A model generated the notes under the pieces. The model made no database searches and was not told the origin of the DNA. It was given only the letters and a program-made list of their open reading frames with translations. A program made the translations under genes and the position numbers. From assembly GCA_024742485.1 (NCBI GenBank), contig JANSYK010000001.1, forward strand, positions 2,170,001 through 2,234,000: DNA of 64,000 nucleotides, written 5' to 3'. Shown here one piece after another: positions 34,162-44,011 of the stretch. This DNA is from Alphaproteobacteria bacterium. Its GTDB lineage: Bacteria; Pseudomonadota; Alphaproteobacteria; Rhizobiales; Rhizobiaceae. Position 1 is the first letter of the stretch. The number at the start of each line of letters is the position of its first letter.

Positions 34162-35157
34162 TTGATTTCTGCCGTCTTGATCATCCTTGCCGCGACGATA
34201 CTCGCACTGCTGGTGTTTACGCGCTTCCAGTCACGGCGTATCGAACGGCTTTTCCCGGTCATCGGCGAAATGGTCGACGTCGGCGGTTACCGGCTACATT
34301 GTGTGCACCTTCGCGCATCATCCGAGGCTGACCTCCCCCCGGTGGTGTTCATCCATGGCGCCAGCGGCAATTTGCGAGACCAGATGATGGCCTTTCGCGA
34401 CAGGCTCGAGGGCCGCGCGGATCTCCTGTTTGTCGATCGACCGGGCCATGGATGGTCCGAACGCGGCAACGAGACCAATCGCTATCCCGACGGACAGGCC
34501 CGTGCCATCGCCGCGCTTCTGGAGCACAAGAAAATCGACCATGCCGTGATCTGCGGCCATTCTTTCGGCGGTGCCATTGCCGCCAGCATGGCGCTTGAGG
34601 CGCCGCACAAGGTTTCTGGCCTTTTGCTTCTGTCGGCCGCCACGCATCCCTGGCCGGGTGGCGTTGACTGGCACTATACGCTTTCGGCCACACCTGTACT
34701 CGGCCGTCTCTTTACCGAACTGCTGACCATGCCGGCCGGCCTGATGAGGATCAGCCGCGTTTCTCGCTGTGTGTTCCGGCCAAACGCATACCCAGACGAT
34801 TACCTGCAGCGATCTGCAACCGCACTGGTTCTCAGACCGCAGGTTTTCCGCAACAACGGCTCCGACGTGGCCAGTCTGCACGACCATGTCACTAGAACCG
34901 CGCCCCATTACCGGACGATCCAGGCCCCGACCGTGATCATCACCGGCGACATCGATGAAATCGTCTCTCCCGACATTCATTCCGTTGCCTTGGCAAGGGA
35001 CATTGCCGGATCGCAATTGCTGCGGATCAGAGGGATTGGCCACAAGCCGGATTTTGCAGCGACGGACCTGTGTGTTGCCGCGATCGAACATCTGTCGGGA
35101 AGCCCGCAGGATTTGGCGCGCCTGGCATCCGATCTGGAACGGCGGCTCGCATCCTGA
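34162..35157 (+). CDS. Alpha/beta hydrolase, membrane-anchored
   Basis: A 331-residue protein. An N-terminal hydrophobic helix (VLIILAATILALLVF) anchors it. The hydrolase fold shows VVFIHGASGN, the nucleophile elbow GHSFGGA with Ser, GDIDEIVS with Asp and the catalytic His in GIGHKPDF. The TTG at 34162 is used because it keeps the anchor helix; the ribosome binding site is weak. Esterase or epoxide hydrolase-like activity is possible; the substrate is unknown. Confidence 0.85.
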   Translation: MISAVLIILAATILALLVFTRFQSRRIERLFPVIGEMVDVGGYRLHCVHLRASSEADLPPVVFIHGASGNLRDQMMAFRDRLEGRADLLFVDRPGHGWSERGNETNRYPDGQARAIAALLEHKKIDHAVICGHSFGGAIAASMALEAPHKVSGLLLLSAATHPWPGGVDWHYTLSATPVLGRLFTELLTMPAGLMRISRVSRCVFRPNAYPDDYLQRSATALVLRPQVFRNNGSDVASLHDHVTRTAPHYRTIQAPTVIITGDIDEIVSPDIHSVALARDIAGSQLLRIRGIGHKPDFAATDLCVAAIEHLSGSPQDLARLASDLERRLAS

Positions 35158-35193
35158 CGTGAAGTCAGCAGCAACCCCAACTTGGCAAATACG

Positions 35194-36633
35194 TCAGATT
35201 CCGGTCATTCCATCGGAGCCGATAGTGGCGATCCGCAGCATGTTGGTCGACCCCGGCGTGCCCAGCGGAACACCGGCAGATATGATGACGCGGTCGCCGG
35301 GTTTGCCGAACTCTTCGGAAAAGGTGATGCGGCAAGCCATGTTGACGACCTCGTCAAGGTCGCTCGGATCATCGGTCACCACGCAATGCAATCCCCAGAC
35401 CACCGACAGCCGCCGCGCGGTCTGCATGACCGGAGACAGAGCCAGAATGGGGATTTGTGCCCGTTCGCGCGAAGCACGCAATCCGGTTGTGCCCGAAGAC
35501 GTGAAGCAAACGATGGCACACAGTTGCAGGGTTTCACCAATCTGGCGCGCGGCGAGCGATATGGCATCGGCGCCGGTTGGTTCCGGTTCGGAACGCTGCG
35601 CGTGGATAATTCCGGAGTAGTTCGGGTCGAGCTCCACTTCCCGGGCAATCGAAGCCATCGTGGAAACGGCTTCGACCGGATAGTCGCCTGCCGCTGATTC
35701 AGCCGAAAGCATCACCGCATCGGCGCCCTCGAAAACCGCGGTCGCGACGTCGGAAACTTCGGCTCGCGTCGGCACTGGAGCCGTGATCATCGATTCAAGC
35801 ATCTGGGTGGCGACGACGACCGGTTTGCCCGCCTTGCGACACGCACGGATCAGTTGCTTTTGCAGGCCGGGAACGGATTCCAGCGGCAATTCAACACCCA
35901 GATCGCCACGCGCAACCATCAGCGCATCCGATAGCTCGATGATTTCGTCGATCCGTTCGATGGCTTGCGGCTTTTCGATCTTCGCCATCAGGCCGACACG
36001 GCCACGCGCCACTTTGCGCACGTCCGCCAGATCCTCTGGCCGCTGAATGAAGGACAGCGCAACCCAATCGACATCATCGGTCGCCAGAACCGCATCGAGG
36101 TCCTTGTGATCCTTCGGTGTCAATGCGCCAACACCCAAGGTCGAATCAGGCAGGCTGACGCCCTTGCGGTCGGAGATCTTCGTGCCGGACACCACGGTGC
36201 ACTGGATAGTGGATCCATCGCAAACTTCGGCGCGCAGCTGCAATCGGCCATCATCGATCAACAGGCGATGTCCCGGCTCGACCGCTTTGAATATTTCCGG
36301 ATGGGGCAGATGCACACGCATGGCATCGCCGGGCGTGTCATCGGTATCCAGTGTAAAGGTTTGACCCGGCAGCAATTCGACCGCCGTATCTGCAAATTTT
36401 CCCACACGCAGCTTGGGGCCTTGCAGATCGGCCAGAATTCCGATCGGATGCCCGCAACGGGACTCCACATTGCGAATGCGCTGCACCAGTTCGCGCATAA
36501 GGTCGTGGCTCGCATGACTCATATTTATGCGAAAGACGTCGGCGCCTGCCTCATGCAATTTCTGAATTGTTTCTTCGTCGGAGGACGCCGGTCCCAATGT
36601 TGCAAGTATTTTAACTTTGCGCAGGCGCTTCAT
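35194..36633 (-). CDS. pyk: Pyruvate kinase
   Basis: Makes pyruvate and ATP from phosphoenolpyruvate, the last step of glycolysis. The 479-residue protein shows ILADLQGPKLRVG, the Mg2+/K+ site region in MAKIEKPQAIERIDEI, ARGDLGVELPLE, VATQMLESM and the allosteric C-terminal domain with VCFTSSGTTGLRASRERAQIP (in two parts). Its start codon shares one base with the stop of the DUF1036 gene, so the two are translationally coupled. The gap, pgk, fba and pyk genes are all in this window. Confidence 0.97.
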   Translation of the reverse strand: MKRLRKVKILATLGPASSDEETIQKLHEAGADVFRINMSHASHDLMRELVQRIRNVESRCGHPIGILADLQGPKLRVGKFADTAVELLPGQTFTLDTDDTPGDAMRVHLPHPEIFKAVEPGHRLLIDDGRLQLRAEVCDGSTIQCTVVSGTKISDRKGVSLPDSTLGVGALTPKDHKDLDAVLATDDVDWVALSFIQRPEDLADVRKVARGRVGLMAKIEKPQAIERIDEIIELSDALMVARGDLGVELPLESVPGLQKQLIRACRKAGKPVVVATQMLESMITAPVPTRAEVSDVATAVFEGADAVMLSAESAAGDYPVEAVSTMASIAREVELDPNYSGIIHAQRSEPEPTGADAISLAARQIGETLQLCAIVCFTSSGTTGLRASRERAQIPILALSPVMQTARRLSVVWGLHCVVTDDPSDLDEVVNMACRITFSEEFGKPGDRVIISAGVPLGTPGSTNMLRIATIGSDGMTGI

Positions 36634-37085
36634 TAATTTTGGCCTTCCAGGGTTTCAGCCGAATCGGAAAGCTGAACCATCCAACTCGCCTGCTGCCCGG
36701 TATCATATTCCTTGAACCCCATGCGCAAAAAACCGCGGGTAAAGCAATTCTGTACACCGATGATTTTGAATTCGTCCTCGGCCACGCACATATTGACCTC
36801 GCCACCCCAGCGACCTCCCCGGGCGGCGTCTTCTGCATAAACGTAGTAATAGCGCGATGAAAGCTGTCCCTCGATCAGCGTCGCGCAGGAGGTCGCCGGA
36901 ATCTGCCACCAGCCCTCCGTTATCCATCCCTCACCGCCCCGATAGCCGATGGCCACGCCAACGAGATTTTGTGTTCCGTTGCACACCCGGAAATCCGCCC
37001 GCGCATCTTCGGCCACAAATCCGGCACTCAAAAAGGCCAACACTGCAAGAACGTTGCGACAGCACAAAAATTTGTAACCAATCAC
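36633..37085 (-). CDS. DUF1036 domain-containing secreted protein
   Basis: A 150-residue protein. A signal peptide (VLAVLAFLSAGFVAEDARA) is followed by the DUF1036 domain, with FRVCNGTQNLVGVAIGY, WWQIPATSCATL and YYYVYAEDAARGG. Conserved cysteines probably form disulfides in the periplasm. It directly precedes and overlaps pyruvate kinase by one base. This order, DUF1036 then pyk, is common in rhizobia as far as I recall. The function is unknown. Confidence 0.88.
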   Translation of the reverse strand: MIGYKFLCCRNVLAVLAFLSAGFVAEDARADFRVCNGTQNLVGVAIGYRGGEGWITEGWWQIPATSCATLIEGQLSSRYYYVYAEDAARGGRWGGEVNMCVAEDEFKIIGVQNCFTRGFLRMGFKEYDTGQQASWMVQLSDSAETLEGQN

Positions 37086-37293
37086 GGTTCGATCGATACC
37101 CCAACTTAAACCAAAGGCGTCAATAGCAACGCATTTGGGCAGTACAAAATGACAGGTTTGTTATGTGCAGCAATGGCACGCCAAATGTCAACGCAACAGG
37201 ATGTGTGGAATCCTCTATTTGCGAGCTCCGCAAAAGCTCCTATATGGTTCGCACAGCCCGAAAATCAGGCGTCGAAACCCCAAGGAGCGTCAC

Positions 37294-37599
37294 GTGAGCG
37301 AACTGTCAGACGAGCAGAAAACCCAATTTGAAGCGGCCGCTTTCCGTACATTGGTGGCGCATCTGCGCAAGCGAACCGATGTTCAGAACATCGACCTCAT
37401 GAACCTGTCGGGCTTTTGCCGCAACTGCCTCTCCAACTGGTATCAGGATGCTGCCGGGGAAGCAGGCGTTGAGCTCAGCAAGGCCGAGGCACGGGAAATG
37501 ATTTACGGCATGCCTTATGATGTGTGGAAGGAACGGCATCAGACAGAAGCGACTGCCGAACAAAAGGAACGGTTTGCACAGACCAATCCCGGCCACTGA
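37294..37599 (+). CDS. DUF1244 domain-containing protein
   Basis: A 101-residue cytoplasmic helical protein of the DUF1244 family. Key parts are FRTLVAHLRKRTDVQNIDLMNL, the cysteine pair GFCRNCLSNWY, and the closing YGMPYDVWKERHQ. GTG 37294 is preceded by AAGGAG at 37282-37287, far better than the in-frame ATG upstream. The structure of homologues is known but not the function. gapR follows on the same strand. Confidence 0.9.
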   Translation: MSELSDEQKTQFEAAAFRTLVAHLRKRTDVQNIDLMNLSGFCRNCLSNWYQDAAGEAGVELSKAEAREMIYGMPYDVWKERHQTEATAEQKERFAQTNPGH

Positions 37600-37712
37600 T
37601 CTGCAACGGAAAGCCAACTTTTGACGATCGTCACCCGGGACGCAAAAACCCTTGACGAATGGGTCCGTGCAGGGCACCTGTCAGCATCTTTCAAACATCA
37701 CAGGATTCGTTC

Positions 37713-37976
37713 ATGTCAGAAGCCCATGGAGTAGCCCGAGATCAGTTACGCGCATTCGTAGAGCGGATCGAACGGCTCGAAGAAGAGAAGAAAACCATCG
37801 CCGAGGACATCAAGGAAGTTTATGGCGAATCGAAAGCAATGGGTTTCGACACCAAGGTGCTTCGCAAGGTGATTTCGATCCGCAAACTCGATCAGAACGA
37901 ACGGATGGAGCAGGAAGCCGTGCTGGACACCTATCTCCATGCACTTGGCATGGTCGAGGCTCCGCCGGAAAGCTGA
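37713..37976 (+). CDS. gapR: GapR homologue (DUF2312), nucleoid-associated protein
   Basis: An 87-residue protein of the DUF2312/UPF0335 family, which includes Caulobacter GapR. GapR forms tetramers that clamp overtwisted DNA ahead of replication and transcription and aids topoisomerases and chromosome organisation. [18 protein letters not shown] is the first helix and coiled coil, [18 protein letters not shown] the conserved centre, and [20 protein letters not shown] the end. ATG 37713 follows AGGA. A GATTC (CcrM methylation) site overlaps the ribosome binding site. The gene follows DUF1244. Confidence 0.87.
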   Translation: MSEAHGVARDQLRAFVERIERLEEEKKTIAEDIKEVYGESKAMGFDTKVLRKVISIRKLDQNERMEQEAVLDTYLHALGMVEAPPES

Positions 37977-38145
37977 TTGGTTTGAAGGATTGTTCGAACG
38001 GCTAAACGGACGATCAGCATTCGGAGCGTTGCAAGACAGTTTCACGTCATGTCGGAATCATGCCGGCGGTGGTGGTCTTTGCTGTCGTTGATGATCTCGG
38101 AAACTGCCGGTTCCGTCGAAACCTGAAGTTTTCTGACCGACCAAA

Positions 38146-39987
38146 TCAATTGCGTTGGACAAACCGGGCCACGGTCATGAAGTTGACGGCACGGCCGCTG
38201 AACGCATCCGCGCTGGCAATCCTGTTTTCCTGTGAAAACCCATCCATGTGGACGGTGTCAGGAGCGGTCCGCATATAGGCGGAGACGAAATGCGGCGCCT
38301 TGCCCGGGCCTTGCATGACGGCCACGCGATTGGTCGCGAATGTGCGGCGCGTTACCAGATTTTTCGTCAACACAGGCGCCTTGCGGACAGAACTTCGGCG
38401 GTTCTCGGCCGCATCTTGCGCATCCGGCCGGCCGCCCTTGCCGTTTGAGGGCTTCAGCACCGGTGCGAAGGCGCTCTCCATGATTCCGCCGCCAACCGCG
38501 CCACCGGAAAATGACGTATCGGTCGATTGCGGTGCAAGCGCGACCTGAACTGGCGGCAGTGCAATCATTTCACCCTGACCGCGTAGAGAACCAAAGGGGG
38601 ACGGTGTGGGAACCGGAATGCCGATCGCCCCTTCGCCGCCTTCGGTCTCCGTCACAGCCGCCAGGGCCAGTCCGGCAGAGGAGTTCGAAATCGGTCTGGA
38701 CGAGGGCCGCGGAACAAATGCCAATTGTGGAGCACCGCTGTCCAAATCATCGACCGGCGAGTTTCCAATCTGCGGTTCGCCGGGTGCAACGGTCAGTCCG
38801 GCATCGGCCGGTTGCGCGGTGGCGGGCGCAAGCAGGAGGGCGCCGGCCGTCACATTTGGCTGCGCTGAGGCCAAAGTCACGCGGCCGGCTCTTCTTGCCT
38901 GTTGCGTGGTCAAAAGGCCGGGCGCTGAAACACCGAATGCGTTGGTGCTCTGATCAGGCGTCGCGGAGGCAACACTCACCAGCGTCGACGTGTCCGCAGC
39001 TATTGCAACACCGCCACTTTCAGGAATAACGGCAGACCGGCTGGCAAGCGACTGCGGCAACGGGATCTCTCCGGTCGTCTCCTCGGAAACGAGCGCCGCC
39101 AGCTGAACACCGGCATCGGCCGGCGGTTCGGGTCGGGGTTGCGGCGTTGGGATGAAAGCAAGCTGTACAGCCGGAGCCGTCGCCGGTGCGGCAGGCGTGG
39201 GCGCCGGCGCTTCGTCCTTTTTGCCATTTCGGCCCAGCAGGCCACCCAACAGATTGCCGCCGCCGGATGACCGGGTACTGCCGGCAATCTGGATCGTCTT
39301 CTTGCTGACCCGCTTCTTGTAGTCGGCCATTGCCTGTTTGTAGCCGGGAAGCGGTTTTCCGTCAGTCGGCAAATGCAGCGTCTTGCCTTTTGGAAACACC
39401 CGCGACAATTCCTTGCGGTTCATCCGCGGCCACGACCGGACGCTGCCCACATCCAGATGCACGAAAGGCGATCCTGAGCGCGGATAATAACCGACCCCAC
39501 CAACCTGTGCCTGCATGCCGATCCGCCGCAACTTCTTCAGCGGGACGTCCGGAATATAGAAGTCGATGGCACGGCCCAGCATGTGCTGGCTCTTCGTGGC
39601 AACCCCGCGCGAACGTTTTCGCAGCATGGCGTTGGTCTGCGGAGACCGATAGGCCGAAACAACGTGAATATGCTTGCGTGCACCTGTCGCCCGGTAAACC
39701 TCCCACAGCAGATCCAGCAGCCTGGGATCCATTTTGGTCGGTTCATTACGGCGCCAGTCGCGCAGGAAGCGGTTGATTTTCTTCAGACCGCCCGGCAGAT
39801 ATCGCCCATTCTTCTTGTAGGTTATCGTCGCACGCTCTTTGGTGTGCATGAAGTAGAGCTTCAGTGAGCGGGTTTCGGCGAAAGCCGGACCAGCAGCAAA
39901 AACGCACAGGAGAGCTGCCGCCAGAACCGCCAAACGGCCACGCCGGTGCAGCATCCTTTTGAAGCGATTTAGCAAGCCCCTCGCCAA
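38146..39987 (-). CDS. DUF882 (YcbK-type) M15 peptidase-like protein with long disordered tail
   Basis: A 613-residue secreted protein. A signal peptide (LAVLAAALLCVFAAGPAFA) is followed by a DUF882/M15 domain (about 40-195) with HVVSAYRSP, SQHMLGRAIDFYIP and HLDVGSVRSWP, whose His and Asp are the expected zinc ligands. The remaining about 400 residues are low-complexity, rich in Ala, Pro, Gly, Thr and Ser, with repeated patterns such as PQLAFVPRPSSRP and VQLAFIPTPQPRP. Most family members stop soon after the peptidase domain, so this tail is unusual. The TTG start is used because no ATG with a good site precedes it. Confidence 0.85.
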   Translation of the reverse strand: MARGLLNRFKRMLHRRGRLAVLAAALLCVFAAGPAFAETRSLKLYFMHTKERATITYKKNGRYLPGGLKKINRFLRDWRRNEPTKMDPRLLDLLWEVYRATGARKHIHVVSAYRSPQTNAMLRKRSRGVATKSQHMLGRAIDFYIPDVPLKKLRRIGMQAQVGGVGYYPRSGSPFVHLDVGSVRSWPRMNRKELSRVFPKGKTLHLPTDGKPLPGYKQAMADYKKRVSKKTIQIAGSTRSSGGGNLLGGLLGRNGKKDEAPAPTPAAPATAPAVQLAFIPTPQPRPEPPADAGVQLAALVSEETTGEIPLPQSLASRSAVIPESGGVAIAADTSTLVSVASATPDQSTNAFGVSAPGLLTTQQARRAGRVTLASAQPNVTAGALLLAPATAQPADAGLTVAPGEPQIGNSPVDDLDSGAPQLAFVPRPSSRPISNSSAGLALAAVTETEGGEGAIGIPVPTPSPFGSLRGQGEMIALPPVQVALAPQSTDTSFSGGAVGGGIMESAFAPVLKPSNGKGGRPDAQDAAENRRSSVRKAPVLTKNLVTRRTFATNRVAVMQGPGKAPHFVSAYMRTAPDTVHMDGFSQENRIASADAFSGRAVNFMTVARFVQRN

Positions 39988-40363
39988 TTCAATCGGTCCC
40001 CTGCATCCCGCCGCAAGCTCACACCGTTTTGTGTCCGCGGCTCTCGGTCAACTGGCCTATATCAAAAGATACAGGCAAATCATACTTCCCGTACAACAAT
40101 AAGACGACTGCTGTCTTAGAATTACGGTCAGAGCGTGGCAACCCGCTCACACTCCATTTCATTTGATATTTATAGTGAACAAACAACTAACAAGGAGTGA
40201 ATTATCCTGAAAATACCGGTCGCGAATCATGCCAAATGGGATGCAACAGGGTTTGCAGGTGGACCAAACGGGTCCGTATTGCGTATGGATAGACAATGGG
40301 CGCAGGGGCGTTTTGATGCAGGTCCCTGACAATCAGCCCGATTAATGGCAAGGGGCCACCGAC
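39988..40363. other. Divergent intergenic region before pepF
   Basis: This 376-base segment separates the divergent DUF882 and oligoendopeptidase genes and contains no credible gene. A CAAGGAGTG at 40191-40199 looks like a ribosome binding site but has no start codon at a usable distance; the following frame is only 34 codons long. AT-rich stretches near 40161-40180 are suitable for a promoter toward pepF. Nothing else stands out. Confidence 0.5.
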
Positions 40364-42238
40364 ATGAACGCATTCCGGCGCTCGACACCAGCACACACTA
40401 ACAAGGTCGATTCTGCCGAAAGCGCAGCCTCCACCACTGCGCCGGATGATCAGCTTGGCAATTTGCCGGAATGGCGGCTCAACGATCTGTATTCAGGAAT
40501 GGACGCGCCGGAACTGAAGGCCGATCTGGAACGGGCGACGCGAGAGTGCGAAGCGTTTGAAACTGCCTGGAAAGGCAAGCTCGAAGCAGCAGCCGACGAG
40601 GCGGGCGACAAGGGCATCGGCGCGGCGCTGAAGCAATATGAGACGCTTGAAGAACTGTTGGGGCGCATCGTGTCCTTTGCCGGACTGACCTATTTCTCCG
40701 ACACCAGTGACCCCGATGTCGCGAAATTCTACGGCGATATTCAGTCCAGGATCACGGACATCAGCAGTCATCTTCTGTTTTTCACCCTGGAGCTCAACCG
40801 TATCGACGACCCGGTCATCGACAGGGCGATGAAGCAAGATATGGATGCCGGCCACTACCGGCCCTGGCTGACGGATCTGCGAAAGGACAAACCGCATCAG
40901 CTGGAAGACCGTGTCGAACAGTTGTTCCATGAGAAATCGGTCACCGGTCACGGAGCCTGGAACAGGCTGTTTGACGAAACCATGTCGGCCCTGCGGTTTC
41001 AGGTCGGAGACGAGGAACTGACCCTCGAACCAACCCTCAACAAGCTGCAGTCTGCCGATGGTGCCGAGCGCAAGGAGGCCGCAACCGCCTTGTCCGGGAC
41101 ATTCGCGGACAACATTCGTACCTTCACGCTGATCACCAACACACTGGCCAAGGACAAGGAAATATCCGACCGGTGGCGTAGCTTCAAGGACATCGCCGAC
41201 AGCCGGCATCTGGCCAATCGGGTCGAACGCGAGGTCGTCGATGCCCTGACCGACGCGGTTACCGAAGCCTATCCGCGCCTGTCACATCGCTATTATGCCA
41301 TGAAAGCCCGGTGGCTCGGCATGGATGTGATGGATTACTGGGATCGCAACGCGCCGCTGCCCGAGACGCCGAAATCGCTCATTCCATGGGAAACGGCACG
41401 TGAAACGGTCCTGAGCGCCTATGGCGACTTCGATCCACAGATGGCCGACATCGCGTCTCGCTTCTTCGACCGTAACTGGATTGATGCTCCGGTCCGTCCG
41501 GGCAAGGCGCCGGGCGCCTTTTCCCACCCGACGGTGCCCTCGATCCATCCCTATGTTCTTCTCAATTATATGGGTCGGCCCAGGGACGTCATGACGCTCG
41601 CACACGAGCTCGGCCATGGCGTGCATCAGGTGCTGGCCGGAGAACAGGGTGCCCTGATGGCCCACACGCCGCTGACCCTCGCCGAGACGGCATCCGTCTT
41701 TGGTGAAATGCTGACCTTCCGGGTGTTGCTCGACCGGACCGCCGATGTCCGGGAACGCAAGGCCATGCTGGCGCAGAAGGTCGAGGACATGATCAATACG
41801 GTTGTGCGGCAGATCGCTTTCTACCAGTTCGAGCGAAAGGTCCACACAGCGCGCCGCGAGGGAGAACTCACATCTGACCAGATTGGAGAATTGTGGATTT
41901 CCGTACAGGCAGAGAGCCTCGGACCCGCGATCCGCATCGGCGACGGCTATGAGACCTTTTGGGCCTATATCCCGCACTTCATCCACTCGCCATTCTACGT
42001 CTATGCCTATGCGTTTGGCGACTGCCTGGTGAACTCGCTATACGCTGTCTATGAAAACGCCGATGATGGCTTCCAGGCCCGCTATTTCGACATGCTGCGC
42101 GCCGGCGGCACCAAGCATCACTCGGAGTTGCTGGCACCGTTCAATCTCGACGCCAGCGATCCGGCCTTCTGGGGTCGCGGTCTGGCGATGATCGAGGGGT
42201 TGATCGACGAATTGGAAGCGCTCGACAGCTCGGCCTGA
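40364..42238 (+). CDS. pepF: M3 family oligoendopeptidase
   Basis: A 624-residue zinc metallopeptidase that degrades peptides of roughly 5-20 residues in the cytoplasm. The zinc motif is HELGHGVHQ, and the third ligand Glu lies in LAETASVFGE. SIHPYVLLNYMGRPRDVMTLA precedes it. The N-terminal domain (about 40-200) is the PepF-type lid. ATG 40364 is preceded by a weak site. The downstream hss gene is 171 bases away and may be separate. Confidence 0.94.
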   Translation: MNAFRRSTPAHTNKVDSAESAASTTAPDDQLGNLPEWRLNDLYSGMDAPELKADLERATRECEAFETAWKGKLEAAADEAGDKGIGAALKQYETLEELLGRIVSFAGLTYFSDTSDPDVAKFYGDIQSRITDISSHLLFFTLELNRIDDPVIDRAMKQDMDAGHYRPWLTDLRKDKPHQLEDRVEQLFHEKSVTGHGAWNRLFDETMSALRFQVGDEELTLEPTLNKLQSADGAERKEAATALSGTFADNIRTFTLITNTLAKDKEISDRWRSFKDIADSRHLANRVEREVVDALTDAVTEAYPRLSHRYYAMKARWLGMDVMDYWDRNAPLPETPKSLIPWETARETVLSAYGDFDPQMADIASRFFDRNWIDAPVRPGKAPGAFSHPTVPSIHPYVLLNYMGRPRDVMTLAHELGHGVHQVLAGEQGALMAHTPLTLAETASVFGEMLTFRVLLDRTADVRERKAMLAQKVEDMINTVVRQIAFYQFERKVHTARREGELTSDQIGELWISVQAESLGPAIRIGDGYETFWAYIPHFIHSPFYVYAYAFGDCLVNSLYAVYENADDGFQARYFDMLRAGGTKHHSELLAPFNLDASDPAFWGRGLAMIEGLIDELEALDSSA

Positions 42239-42409
42239 AGCAGGTCACCCACCAAGACACGCCGCGCCGGCAACGCGCGAAGCAACCACAAAGCCGATTC
42301 GGCCGGCGGACCCTTCCATCGCCGGTGCGATTGTGCTTTAGGGATTTCAACGCAGCCGGCGCGTTGGAGCACCACGCACCGGGGCATCAGCACTCCGAAA
42401 GGATCTACC

Positions 42410-43855
42410 GTGTCCGACGCAAATTATCCTATCCATGGTGAAATCACCGGACCGGTCGTGATGATAGGGTTCGGCTCCATCGGACGCGGCACCTTGCCGC
42501 TGATCCAGCGTCACTTCAAATATGACAGCTCACGCATGACCGTCATCGACCCGCGCGACGATGACGGCGACCTGTTGCAGGACAATGGCATCAGTCATGT
42601 CAGCGAAGCCCTGACACCCGACAATTACCGCGCCGTGCTCGAACCGCTTTTGACCAATGGCCCGGGACAGGGGTTCTGCGTCAATCTGTCGGTCGACACA
42701 TCTTCGCTCGAACTGATGAAGTTCTGCCGGGAAATCGGCGTCCTTTACGTCGATACCGTTGTTGAACCCTGGCTCGGTTTCTATTTTGACGATTCGCTCG
42801 ACAATGCCGCGCGCACGAATTATGCGTTGCGCGAAACCGTACGACGCGAAAAGGCCGCCAATCCCGGGGGCACTACCGCCGTATCCTGCTGCGGCGCCAA
42901 TCCGGGCATGGTCTCCTGGTTCGTCAAACAGGCTCTCGTCAACCTTGCCAACGATCTGGGGATGGAATTCGACGAGCCGGATCAAAACGACCGTGCCGGC
43001 TGGGCAAAACTCATGCAACAGGCCGGTGTCAAGGGAATTCACATCGCCGAACGCGACACGCAGCGGGCCATCAAACCCAAACCACTCAATGTGTTCTGGA
43101 ACACCTGGTCAGCGGAAGGCTTCATCTCGGAGGGATTGCAACCGGCGGAGTTGGGCTGGGGCACCCATGAGAAATGGAAGCCGGAGAACGCCCGAGAGCA
43201 GGCCGAGGGCTGCCGGGCAGCAATTTTTCTGGAACAGCCCGGCGCCAATACAAGGGTGCGGACCTGGTGCCCCACTCCTGGCCCGCAATATGGATTTCTG
43301 GTCACCCACAACGAGTCCGTATCCATTGCCGATTTCTTCACGCTGCACGACGCGGGCGGCAATCCGGTCTACCGGCCGACCTGCCACTATGCCTATCATC
43401 CGGCCAATGACGCGGTGCTTTCACTGCACGAGATGTTCGGCAATGGCGGCACCCAGCAACCTGTTCTGCATGTTCTGGAGGAAGACGAACTGGTCGATGG
43501 AATCGATGAACTCGGCGTCCTGCTCTACGGCCATGACAAGAACGCCTACTGGTTTGGCTCACGTTTGTCAGTTGAAGAAACGCGCGATTTGGCGCCCTAT
43601 CAGAACGCAACTGGCCTGCAGGTGACGTCGGCTGTTGTGGCCGGAATGGCCTGGGCGCTGGAAAATCCGCAAGCCGGTATCGTCGAATCCGATGAGATGG
43701 ACTACCGGCGCTGTCTTGAGGTGCAATTGCCCTATCTTGGGCCGGTCGAGGGCCACTACACGGATTGGACACCACTGACCGACCGTCCGGGCCTGTTTCC
43801 CGAAGAGATTGATGAAACGGACCCGTGGCAGTTCAAGAATGTTCTTGTTCGCTGA
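42410..43855 (+). CDS. hss: Homospermidine synthase
   Basis: Makes sym-homospermidine from two putrescine molecules, with NAD+ as cofactor. The 481-residue size is typical of the bacterial enzyme. VMIGFGSIGRGTLPLI is the NAD-binding motif; YVDTVVEPWLGFYFD and VSCCGANPGMVSWFVKQAL are characteristic, as are the many conserved Trp residues (KPLNVFWNTWSAEGF). GTG 42410 is preceded by AAAGGA. Homospermidine is the main or a major long-chain polyamine in many Hyphomicrobiales. Confidence 0.95.
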   Translation: MSDANYPIHGEITGPVVMIGFGSIGRGTLPLIQRHFKYDSSRMTVIDPRDDDGDLLQDNGISHVSEALTPDNYRAVLEPLLTNGPGQGFCVNLSVDTSSLELMKFCREIGVLYVDTVVEPWLGFYFDDSLDNAARTNYALRETVRREKAANPGGTTAVSCCGANPGMVSWFVKQALVNLANDLGMEFDEPDQNDRAGWAKLMQQAGVKGIHIAERDTQRAIKPKPLNVFWNTWSAEGFISEGLQPAELGWGTHEKWKPENAREQAEGCRAAIFLEQPGANTRVRTWCPTPGPQYGFLVTHNESVSIADFFTLHDAGGNPVYRPTCHYAYHPANDAVLSLHEMFGNGGTQQPVLHVLEEDELVDGIDELGVLLYGHDKNAYWFGSRLSVEETRDLAPYQNATGLQVTSAVVAGMAWALENPQAGIVESDEMDYRRCLEVQLPYLGPVEGHYTDWTPLTDRPGLFPEEIDETDPWQFKNVLVR

Positions 43856-44011
43856 ATTGGCGAAAAGTCAACGGCGCTGCGCTCGCCGCAAGCCCAGGTC
43901 TTCGTTTCGTCATGTTGCAGGGATAGGTCATCGGATGATATCAGTTGTCTGAAGGGCGCGTTACGATTCTCGGGGATCCGTGACGAACAGGACACAAGGG
44001 CGGAGGCAACC

